Shown here piece by piece: positions 1 through 5,307 of a stretch of 9,653 nucleotides of DNA. The stretch is from DASWJZ01 sp964487455 (GTDB lineage: Bacteria; Pseudomonadota; Alphaproteobacteria; Rhizobiales; Afifellaceae): assembly GCA_964487455.1 (NCBI GenBank), contig CAZARE010000233.1, forward strand, positions 1-9,653, read 5' to 3'. Positions within the stretch are counted from its first letter, which is position 1. Each line of letters opens with the position of its first letter. The notes beneath the pieces were generated by a model. It was not told where the DNA came from. It did no database searches and worked only from the letters and a program-made list of their open reading frames with translations. Made by a program: the position numbers and the translations under genes.

Positions 1-124
1 CGTCACCAAGGGACGCCACGACCCGTGCGTCGGCATCCGCGCCGTGCCGGTCGGCGAGGCCATGCTCGCCATCGTCATCGCCGATCACTACCTCCGCCAC
101 CGCGCGCAGATCGGCGCGGGCTGA
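1..124 (+). CDS. aroC: Chorismate synthase, C-terminal fragment (5' end outside window)
   Basis: The last 40 codons of chorismate synthase, read from base 2 to the TGA at 122-124. The enzyme converts 5-enolpyruvylshikimate-3-phosphate to chorismate in the cytoplasm, the final step of the shikimate pathway, using reduced FMN. The visible segment GRHDPCVGIRAVPVGEAM fits the third conserved chorismate synthase signature (R-H-D-P-C, then P-V-x-E-A-M), and the tail ADHYLRHRAQIG is typical of proteobacterial AroC. It converges on the SpoIIAA-like gene, whose stop lies 20 nt away. Nothing can be said about its start, promoter or upstream partners. The identification rests on this one motif but is strong. 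Confidence 0.93.
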   Translation, partial: VTKGRHDPCVGIRAVPVGEAMLAIVIADHYLRHRAQIGAG

Positions 125-145
125 GCCGACGCCTTGGGCGGCGGT
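125..145. terminator. GC-rich hairpin between convergent stops
   Basis: An imperfect inverted repeat: the arms are 125-133 (GCCGACGCC) and 137-145 (GGCGGCGGT), with a 3-nt loop, one internal A/G mismatch and an outer G-T pair. It sits exactly between the stop codons of aroC and the convergent SpoIIAA-like gene, where a bidirectional terminator is expected. There is no following T-run on either strand, so intrinsic termination is uncertain; it may only be a 3'-end stabilising hairpin. Confidence 0.3.
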
Positions 146-492
146 CATTCGGCGAGCCAAGCCACGGCCCGGTCGAGTGCGCGCTCGGGATAAACGCGCG
201 CGTCGCGCGGTAACGGCCATCCGAACGCATGCACGGCGTCGCCGTAGTGCTCGCGATCGGTGACGAAGGCGAGCTTGTCGAAAGCGAGGTCCGCCGACTC
301 GGGGGACGGGCGGTCGAAGCCGGAATACCTTTCGAAGTCGCGGCCAGCCACGTAGAGCACGCGCAGGCCGCCTTCCGCGCCGCCCGCGCCGAGCTCCGGC
401 AGGACGGTTTCGCGGTAATGCGACGGCGTGACTGTCCCGTGCGCCCGGAAGCCTTTCACGCCGTCTGGAAGGGCGGCGATCCGCTCGATCAT
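145..492 (-). CDS. SpoIIAA-like (STAS/SEC14-fold) protein
   Basis: A 115-residue cytoplasmic protein of the SpoIIAA-like family, small alpha/beta proteins with the fold of anti-sigma-factor antagonists and SEC14 lipid-binding domains; the role of this bacterial group is not established. Family features seen: the N-terminal MIERI-LPDGVKGFRAHGTVT strand region (1-22), the central strand LRVLYVAG (43-50), and the C-terminal half FDKLAFVTDR (71-80) followed by an amphipathic tail ending DRAVAWLAE, which resembles the usual 'VtD...AvraFgw..P..vRvFp' pattern. The ATG at 492 was chosen over the further upstream ATG (549) because GAGGAG (501-506) lies 8 nt before it and the family homology begins there. 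No signal peptide or membrane segment. It is divergent from the stress-type dehydrogenase and convergent with aroC. No kinase or anti-sigma partner is visible nearby, so a partner-switching role cannot be claimed. Confidence 0.82.
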   Translation of the reverse strand: MIERIAALPDGVKGFRAHGTVTPSHYRETVLPELGAGGAEGGLRVLYVAGRDFERYSGFDRPSPESADLAFDKLAFVTDREHYGDAVHAFGWPLPRDARVYPERALDRAVAWLAE

Positions 493-524
493 GGGGGTTT
501 CTCCTCGTGCTCTCCCCACAACGC

Positions 525-550
525 GGAACCGGCGATCTTGCTCCCGCATT
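525..550 (+). promoter_or_regulatory. Possible sigma-EcfG (general stress response) promoter
   Basis: GGAAC at 525-529 is followed after 17 nt by CATT at 547-550. The alphaproteobacterial sigma-EcfG consensus is GGAAC, 16-17 nt, CGTT, so this has a perfect -35 and three of four bases at -10. Transcription would begin near 556-558, giving a leader of about 25 nt before the ATG at 581 of a dehydrogenase whose relatives are often general-stress proteins. Position and gene type support the call, but such a short motif can arise by chance. Confidence 0.3.
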
Positions 551-580
551 GACGCTCTGCCGCTGAACTGGAGCGCCGAG

Positions 581-1438
581 ATGAGCGAAGCGAAGGCGGG
601 CTTTCCGCCGCAGCACCAGGAGCATCAGCCGGGCCGCGAGTCGCAGATGCGGCCGGAGCCGGACTACGAGCCGAGATATCCCGGCAGCGGGCGGCTGAAG
701 GGCAAGGTGGCTCTGATCACCGGCGGAGATTCCGGCATCGGACGCGCGGTGGCCGTCCTGTTCGCGCGCGAAGGCGCCAGTGTCGCCATAGCCTTCAAGG
801 AGGAAATCCAGGATGCCGAAAAGACCCGCCGTCTGATCAAGGCGGAAGGAGCCGAGCCGTTCTCGTTCTGCGGCGACGTGGGCAGAAAGGAGTTTTGCGA
901 ACAGGCCGTGGCAATGACGGTCGAGCACTTCGGTCGGCTGGACGTGCTGGTGAACAACGCGGCCGAGCAGCATGTGTCGAGGGACCTGCCCGACATTTCG
1001 GAGGAGCAGCTCGAGGAGACCTACCGCACCAACATCTTCGGCTACTTCTTCATGACGCAGGCCGCCCTGCCGCACCTGAACGCGGGCGCGGCGATCATCA
1101 ACACGACCTCGGTAACCGCGTATCGCGGCAGCGAGCATCTCGTCGACTACGCATCCACGAAAGGCGCGATCGTCGCCTTCACGCGCTCGCTCTCGGCACA
1201 GCTCGCCGAGAAGGGTATCCGCGTGAACGCGGTGGCGCCGGGGCCGATCTGGACGCCGCTCATTCCCGCGAGCTTCGATGCGGATCGCGTCGCCGAGTTC
1301 GGCACCAACGTACCGCTCGGCCGCGCCGGCCAGCCGAACGAGGTGGCGCCGGCGTTCCTCTTCCTCGCCTGCCACGATTCCTCCTATTTCACCGGCCAGG
1401 TCCTGCATCCGAACGGTGGCGAAATCGTCGGCGGCTGA
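581..1438 (+). CDS. SDR-family oxidoreductase, general-stress type
   Basis: A 285-residue classical short-chain dehydrogenase/reductase, cytoplasmic, NAD(P)-dependent; the substrate cannot be told from sequence. Residues 1-40 form the charged Gln/Pro-rich leader (QHQEHQPGRESQM...) typical of the Gsp39/YhdG/'glucose-1-dehydrogenase-like' stress SDRs. Then come the cofactor loop TGGDSGIG (47-54), NNAA (125-128), structural Asn151, catalytic Ser177, and Tyr190-xxx-Lys194 in DYASTKGA, followed by the PGPIWTPLIP loop (220-229) and the C-terminal dimer segment TGQVLHPNGGEIVGG. All catalytic tetrad residues are present and the length is normal for the subgroup. The ATG at 581 has GGAG at 570-573, 7 nt upstream, and matches the family N-terminus; the frame stays open further upstream to 428, but that part overlaps the divergent gene. 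Transcribed alone, possibly under stress sigma control (GGAAC at 525). Family call secure, physiological role inferred. Confidence 0.92.
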   Translation: MSEAKAGFPPQHQEHQPGRESQMRPEPDYEPRYPGSGRLKGKVALITGGDSGIGRAVAVLFAREGASVAIAFKEEIQDAEKTRRLIKAEGAEPFSFCGDVGRKEFCEQAVAMTVEHFGRLDVLVNNAAEQHVSRDLPDISEEQLEETYRTNIFGYFFMTQAALPHLNAGAAIINTTSVTAYRGSEHLVDYASTKGAIVAFTRSLSAQLAEKGIRVNAVAPGPIWTPLIPASFDADRVAEFGTNVPLGRAGQPNEVAPAFLFLACHDSSYFTGQVLHPNGGEIVGG

Positions 1439-1495
1439 GTATTGTCCGGCGGACGAGACAAGCGCCGAGAGTGAAGCTGCGACCTGCGGGGACGC

Positions 1496-1503
1496 GGGAG
1501 GAG
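1496..1503 (+). promoter_or_regulatory. Strong ribosome binding site deciding a TTG start
   Basis: GGGAGGAG lies 6 nt before the TTG at 1510. It is the best Shine-Dalgarno match near this gene and fixes the start of the L,D-transpeptidase at TTG rather than at the in-frame GTG at 1471, which has no comparable site. Confidence 0.6.
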
Positions 1504-1509
1504 AACGCG

Positions 1510-2820
1510 TTGCGGATCACGCATCGACTGGCCGGGCTTGCCGCCCTGATCGTGCTGCCTTGGTGTTCCACGGCGGGCGGCGCGCAGAGCTTTGAGGATC
1601 TGGTCGAGGACGCGCTGAAACGCCAGCAGGAGGGCGGCGATACGCCGCCCGCGCAGGCCGAGCCGTTCGTGCTGCAGCCGCCGGACGCCGTGCCGGGGGC
1701 TCCCCCGGCCGCGCCGGAGCTGCGGCCCGTCGAGCCGGGGCCAAGGCCCTATACGCCGCCCGTCGTCGCCACGCCCCCGGAGGGCGCCTCCCAGCCTCCG
1801 GCCGCGTCCGCGCAGCAGCCCAGCGGCGCCGCGCCGCCGCCGGGCGAGGCGGCGACGCCTTCGGAGACGATCGAGGCGGCCGGCGCGTCAGGTCCGGAGA
1901 GGACGCGCGAGGACTTGCGGCCGGAGGAGGTGAACGCGGCGACGTTCAGCGAGGAGGCGCTCGCAGTGGGTGGCGCCAATCCGCTTGTCCTGAAGGCGCA
2001 GGTGCTGCTTGACCGCGCCGGCGCCTCACCCGGCGCGATCGACGGCTATGCCGGGGGAAATCTCGCCAAGGCGGTCGCCGCGGTCCAGACCGTCCTGAAG
2101 ATGGAAGCCGACGGCAAGCTCGACGCGCGCGTCTGGGAAGCGCTGCGCGGCGGCAACGCCGAGGATGTGATGGTTCAGTACACGATCAGCGAGCAGGACC
2201 TTGCCTATCCGTTCGCCGCGGCAATCCCCGAAGACTTCGGCGAGCAGGCGCGCATGCCGAGCCTCGGCTATACGAGCGCGCAGGAGATGCTGGCCGAGCG
2301 CTTCCATATGGACGAGAAGCTGCTCGTCGCTCTCAACCCGGAAGCAGATTTCAATCGTGCCGGCACGACCATCTGGGTGGCCTCGGTCGAGGGCCAGCCG
2401 GCCACCGGCAAGATCGCGCGCATCGTGGCGGACAAGACGCGCCGCCAAGTTCGCGCCTACGATGCTGAGAACCGGCTGATCGTGGCCTACCCGGCCACCA
2501 TCGGCAGCGCAGAGAATCCGTCGCCGAGCGGAGAGCACCACGTGGAGTCGGTCGCCCACAACCCGGTGTACTACTACGACCCCGCAACGTTCGTTCAGGG
2601 CGACAACCTGGAGAAGCTGGAACTGCCGCCGGGGCCCAACAACCCGGTCGGCTCCACCTGGATTGACCTGTCGACGCCGGGCTACGGCATCCACGGCACC
2701 CCGGAGCCAACCATGATCGGCAAGACCTCGTCGCAGGGCTGCGTGCGGCTCACCAATTGGGACGTCGAGGAGCTGGCGGGCATGGTGGAGCAGGGCGTGA
2801 CGGTCTCGTTTGTCGAATGA
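1510..2820 (+). CDS. Secreted L,D-transpeptidase (YkuD domain) with Pro/Ala-rich linker
   Basis: A 436-residue periplasmic enzyme of the YkuD family, which forms 3-3 peptidoglycan cross-links or ties proteins to peptidoglycan through an acyl-Cys intermediate. Residues 1-25 form a Sec signal peptide (hydrophobic AGLAALIVLP, probable cleavage after TAGGA). Residues about 45-130 form a low-complexity Pro/Ala/Gly linker. Residues 157-211 resemble a peptidoglycan-binding-1 fold (LKAQVLLDRAG-SPGAIDGYAGGN...). Residues 223-295 form an intermediate region containing a LysM-like LLVALNPEADFNRAGTTIWV. Residues 301-436 are the catalytic domain, with His395 (YGIHGT) and SSQGCVRLTN (407-416, nucleophile Cys411, Arg413). 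TTG start with a strong ribosome site; GTG at 1471 is the alternative. The stop overlaps the next gene's ATG (ATGA), implying translational coupling with the extensin-like protein. The 71-nt gap after the SDR could hold its own promoter, but none is obvious. Confidence 0.93.
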   Translation: MRITHRLAGLAALIVLPWCSTAGGAQSFEDLVEDALKRQQEGGDTPPAQAEPFVLQPPDAVPGAPPAAPELRPVEPGPRPYTPPVVATPPEGASQPPAASAQQPSGAAPPPGEAATPSETIEAAGASGPERTREDLRPEEVNAATFSEEALAVGGANPLVLKAQVLLDRAGASPGAIDGYAGGNLAKAVAAVQTVLKMEADGKLDARVWEALRGGNAEDVMVQYTISEQDLAYPFAAAIPEDFGEQARMPSLGYTSAQEMLAERFHMDEKLLVALNPEADFNRAGTTIWVASVEGQPATGKIARIVADKTRRQVRAYDAENRLIVAYPATIGSAENPSPSGEHHVESVAHNPVYYYDPATFVQGDNLEKLELPPGPNNPVGSTWIDLSTPGYGIHGTPEPTMIGKTSSQGCVRLTNWDVEELAGMVEQGVTVSFVE

Positions 2821-3836
2821 GCATGTTGCGACGACGTCCGACATGGCTGGGCTGCGCCGTCCTCGTTGTGCTGTCGATGATCGCTCCCGTTTTTGCCGAG
2901 CCGGATACGCCGCGTCTGCCACGGCCGAGACCGGCGGTGGATATACCTTCGCCAACCGAGGCCGCCGCCGCCACCGACATAGTGCTCGGACGCGTGCCGA
3001 GGTCCCGGCCCGCCGAGGCGGAGGCCGACATGACGCGTTGGTCGGAGGAATTGGAATCGCGCTTTCGCGCGGCCGAAGCGGAGCTCGATGGAGTCGCGAG
3101 GGTCGTGGCGCGCGACATCTCGGAGGATGCGCCGGATGCGCTTTCCGCCGTGGGGCTCTTCGCGCGCGTCCCGCGCGCCCGCCCCGAAACATCCGCAAGG
3201 CTTGCAATGGTGGCGCCGGGGGCGCCGGTCGAGGAACGCCCCGCCCGGCTTGGTCCGCCGGTCGTCATGCCGGAAGACGCCGCCTGCCTCGCGCGTCTGC
3301 AAGACCTCGGCGTCGCTTTCACCAAAGAGGGTCCGATAGAGGAGGATGTCTGCTCCGTGCCGCATCCGCTGAGGGTCAGCTCGCTCGGGTCGGGCGTGGC
3401 CATCGTGCCGGACGCGATCATGAACTGCAGCACGGCCGAGGCGCTGGCGCGCTGGACGAAGGACGTGGTCGTGCCTTCGGCGCGTGACGTGATCGGCGCG
3501 ACACCTACCAAGATCGTGCACGGTTCGACCTATGTTTGCCGCCCGCGCAACAACGAGCCGGGCGCCAAGCTCAGCGAGCACGGGCATGCCAACGCCGTGG
3601 ATATCGCGTCGATCGCCTTTGCCGAGCGCCCGCCGCTCGCTATCCGCGACCGCGAGCTGACTTCGGCGGAAGGACGCTTCCAGCTCGCGATACGCAAAGG
3701 CTCGTGCGACTACTTCACCACCGTGCTCGGTCCGCGTTCCGACACAGCGCACGCCGAGCACTTTCACTTCGACTTGGCCAAGCGCCGGGGCGGCTACCGC
3801 CTCTGCGACCTGTTGGCCGGCGGCGAAGAGCCGTAG
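2817..3836 (+). CDS. Secreted extensin-like (extensin_C domain) protein with M15-type zinc ligand pattern
   Basis: A 339-residue exported protein of the extensin-like C-terminal family, common in Hyphomicrobiales and of poorly known function. Residues 1-27 form a signal peptide (LGCAVLVVLSMIAPVFA, cleavage before EPD). Residues 28-150 are variable and probably disordered, with three Pro/Arg motifs: RLPRPRPA (33-40), RVPRSRPA (59-66), RVPRARPE (117-124). Residues 157-333 form the domain: six cysteines (157, 179, 204, 241, 297, 330) that could make three disulfides, SEHGHANAVDIA (253-264) and HAEHFHFDL (312-320). His255-x6-Asp262 plus Glu314-x-x-His317 matches the metal/catalytic layout of M15-type DD-peptidases, so a peptidoglycan peptidase activity is inferred. 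The ATG at 2817 overlaps the transpeptidase stop; ATG at 2823 is an alternative. Its 3' end overlaps the opposite-strand gtrA-like gene by 43 nt. The family call is strong, the enzymatic role unproven. Confidence 0.88.
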   Translation: MSMLRRRPTWLGCAVLVVLSMIAPVFAEPDTPRLPRPRPAVDIPSPTEAAAATDIVLGRVPRSRPAEAEADMTRWSEELESRFRAAEAELDGVARVVARDISEDAPDALSAVGLFARVPRARPETSARLAMVAPGAPVEERPARLGPPVVMPEDAACLARLQDLGVAFTKEGPIEEDVCSVPHPLRVSSLGSGVAIVPDAIMNCSTAEALARWTKDVVVPSARDVIGATPTKIVHGSTYVCRPRNNEPGAKLSEHGHANAVDIASIAFAERPPLAIRDRELTSAEGRFQLAIRKGSCDYFTTVLGPRSDTAHAEHFHFDLAKRRGGYRLCDLLAGGEEP

Positions 3837-4225
3837 AAGACGAAGCGCGAGTAGCCCAAGTAGGAGAAGCTCATCGCCACCAATGTGGCGATGACGGCGG
3901 CGACGACCGGCGGCAGACCGTCCCATGCGAGAAGCGCGACCGCGTAGACGAGATAGTTCAGGCACGCGGCAAGTCCCGCGACGGTGGCGTAGCGTATCCC
4001 TTCGGTTGCCTGGCTGCTCGGCGAGGCGCCGAACGTGACGATGCGGTTCACCCGCCAAGTGAAGAACGCTGCCACGCAGATCGAGACGACGCGCGACGAG
4101 AACGGATCGACACCCGCGCCGTAATGGAGGAGGGAGAGCAGCCCGGCGTCGATGAGGAAAGCGGTGCCGCCGACGATGGCAAAGCGCAGGAAGCGCTCGA
4201 CCTCCGTGGCCGGCATCCAGGACAC
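3794..4225 (-). CDS. GtrA family membrane protein (putative polyprenyl-linked sugar flippase)
   Basis: A 143-residue inner-membrane protein of the GtrA family, whose members are thought to help translocate polyprenyl-phosphate-linked sugars or to act in polysaccharide assembly. Four hydrophobic helices are visible: 12-33 (FLRFAIVGGTAFLIDAGLL), 45-58, 78-100 and 106-130. The family hallmarks RFAIVGGTAFLID, FFTWRVNRIVTF (54-65, 'nf.l.R.wtF') and the closing SYLGYSRFVF (121-130, 'n.l..r.wvF') are present. The short basic tail after 131 runs into the opposite-strand extensin-like gene. The GTG at 4225 begins 3 nt after the glycosyltransferase stop, so the two are surely cotranscribed; ATG at 4216 is the alternative and neither has a good ribosome site, which fits coupling. 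Direct adjacency to a GtrB-like enzyme supports the glycosylation role. Confidence 0.9.
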   Translation of the reverse strand: MSWMPATEVERFLRFAIVGGTAFLIDAGLLSLLHYGAGVDPFSSRVVSICVAAFFTWRVNRIVTFGASPSSQATEGIRYATVAGLAACLNYLVYAVALLAWDGLPPVVAAVIATLVAMSFSYLGYSRFVFYGSSPPANRSQRR

Positions 4226-4228
4226 GGC

Positions 4229-5152
4229 CTATTGGGCCCCAAGCGCCGGAACGGTGAGGAAGAGGATGCGCTTCTGCTCCACCCTGGAACGGCCGACACT
4301 GTCGAGCACCAGCCCGGACGCAGCGACCACGAATCCGATGACGAACAAACCCAATGCAGTGAGCGCCTGCGGCATGATCACCGCCGATCCGACGACCGCA
4401 GCGGGAGCGGAAACGGCTAGCACGAGCCCGGCGATCCAGAAGAGCATGGCGATAGCGGAATAGAAGGCGAAAGGCCGCGTTTCCTTCATCAGCATCGCCA
4501 GTGTCCTTGCAATGCGCAACCCGCCACTGGCCCCACCCGCCGACGCGACGTCCAGCCGCTCATCGCTCAGGTCGATCTCTGCCACGGGGACCATCAATTG
4601 TCCGGCGTGTACGCTGAGCTCGGCCTCGATCTCGAAACCGGTGGGGATGGCGGGAAAGCTCTTGACGAAGCGGCGCGTGAAGGCGCGGTAGCCGGAGAAG
4701 ACGTCGACGAACGTCGCTCCGATCGAACGCCGATACAGCCGGTCGGCGATGCGCGCTCCCGGCATGCTTCGGGTTCTGGCGCTTGCGCCGCTCCGCGTTC
4801 CAATCGCCATGTCGGCCCGCTCGGTGATGAGCGCGTTGACGAGAGAGGGCGCGTCGAGGGGATCGCAGCTGCCGTCGCTGTCTGCGAGGACGTAGATGTC
4901 GGCTTCGATGTCGGCAAACATACGGCGCACCACGTTGGCCTTTCCCTCTCTTGATTCGCGATAGACGCGGGCGCCAGCCCGCGTGGCGGCGCGGGCCGTG
5001 TCGTCCGTGGAATTGTTATCGTAGACGTAGACTTCGGCACCGGGCAGCGCCTCGGCGAAGCCGCTGACGGCAGCGCCGATTGTCGCGGCCTGGTTGCGGG
5101 TAGGGAGAAGCACGGCGATCTTGAAGCCGTCTTCGACAGCGATAGCGCTCAT
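4229..5152 (-). CDS. GT2 glycosyltransferase, GtrB/dolichol-phosphate-mannose-synthase-like
   Basis: A 307-residue inverting GT-A fold glycosyltransferase of family 2, predicted to move a sugar from a nucleotide donor to undecaprenyl phosphate at the cytoplasmic face. Motifs in order: LPTRNQAATIG (16-26), VYVYDNNSTDDT (41-52, nucleotide-binding Asp45), VLADSDG (88-94, metal-binding D91-x-D93), SGYRAFTRRFVKSFP (153-167) and TGFEIEAELSVHA (171-183). Two C-terminal membrane segments (about 231-250 and 258-284) and a short cytoplasmic tail match the architecture of GtrB-type enzymes. The only plausible start is the ATG at 5152; its ribosome site is weak (GGA-rich stretch about 8 nt upstream). First gene of a two-gene minus-strand operon with the GtrA-like gene, divergent from the GT-C gene across 151 nt. 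The sugar donated cannot be predicted. Many paralogues of this type act in lipopolysaccharide, capsule or teichoic-like modification. Confidence 0.92.
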   Translation of the reverse strand: MSAIAVEDGFKIAVLLPTRNQAATIGAAVSGFAEALPGAEVYVYDNNSTDDTARAATRAGARVYRESREGKANVVRRMFADIEADIYVLADSDGSCDPLDAPSLVNALITERADMAIGTRSGASARTRSMPGARIADRLYRRSIGATFVDVFSGYRAFTRRFVKSFPAIPTGFEIEAELSVHAGQLMVPVAEIDLSDERLDVASAGGASGGLRIARTLAMLMKETRPFAFYSAIAMLFWIAGLVLAVSAPAAVVGSAVIMPQALTALGLFVIGFVVAASGLVLDSVGRSRVEQKRILFLTVPALGAQ

Positions 5153-5303
5153 GGGTCGATCCGGAGTTTAGCCTCGGACCGGCCTAGCGCATGCACCGTT
5201 AACGGGCGGTAAGACTTTGGGCGTTTAGGAACCGCGCGTTTATCTTTCCGCACTATTCACCGGCCGCAATGCTGCCGACGCTGCTGGGACAACGCGCAAG
5301 CCC
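5153..5303. promoter_or_regulatory. Divergent control region of the glycosylation cluster
   Basis: These 151 nt separate the GT2 and GT-C starts and are visibly richer in A+T than the genes around them. On the plus strand, TTGGGC (5217-5222) and TATCTT (5241-5246) are 18 nt apart and make a weak sigma-70-like pair, with transcription expected near 5253. On the minus strand TAAACT (reverse of 5165-5170) is a possible -10 for the GT2 operon with no clear -35. A perfect 10-bp palindrome at 5196-5205 lies between them. The location as a divergent promoter region is certain from gene order; the individual elements are guesses. Confidence 0.4.
5196..5205. promoter_or_regulatory. Palindrome CCGTTAACGG, possible operator
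   Basis: A perfect 10-bp palindrome, CCGTTAACGG, lies roughly in the middle of the divergent promoter region. Its central position would let one regulator control both the GT2-gtrA operon and the GT-C gene. No second copy was noticed in the window, and no regulator gene is adjacent, so the function is unproven. Confidence 0.22.
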
Positions 5304-5307
5304 GTGA
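5269..5307 (+). CDS. Possible 12-codon leader ORF overlapping the GT-C start
   Basis: ATG at 5269 opens a 12-residue frame, MLPTLLGQRASP, ending in TGA at 5305-5307. The stop overlaps the GTG start of the GT-C gene as GTGA, the arrangement used for translational coupling. The GT-C start itself has no good ribosome site, which would make coupling useful. The ORF also lacks a clear ribosome site, and such a short frame can occur by chance. Confidence 0.2.
   Translation: MLPTLLGQRASP

Noticed and set aside
1443..1456. Hairpin GTCC-GGC-GGAC as terminator after the SDR gene
   Set aside because: Four-base stem with no T-run, too small to be meaningful in GC-rich DNA.
895..1509. Long in-frame upstream extension of the L,D-transpeptidase frame through the SDR gene
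   Set aside because: It lies in another frame of a clear SDR gene, is Arg-rich in the way of GC-driven shadow frames, and the signal peptide begins only after the TTG at 1510.
1510..1580. Lipoprotein signal (LPWC) on the L,D-transpeptidase
   Set aside because: The residues before Cys19 (L-P-W) do not fit a lipobox, while TAGGA-QS is a good signal peptidase I site.
1660..1870. Tandem repeat in the proline-rich linker of the transpeptidase
   Set aside because: Compositionally biased but no consistent repeat unit at DNA or protein level.
2026..4058. Long open minus-strand frames opposite the transpeptidase and extensin-like genes
   Set aside because: Arg/Ala/Gly-rich translations without any family motif; the plus-strand genes there have signal peptides and catalytic motifs.
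5199..5213. CtrA site (TTAA-N7-TTAA)
   Set aside because: Only the first half matches; seven nt later the sequence is TAAG.
5228..5252. GGAAC as a second EcfG promoter before the GT-C gene
   Set aside because: At 16-17 nt downstream the bases are CGCA/GCAC, not CGTT.
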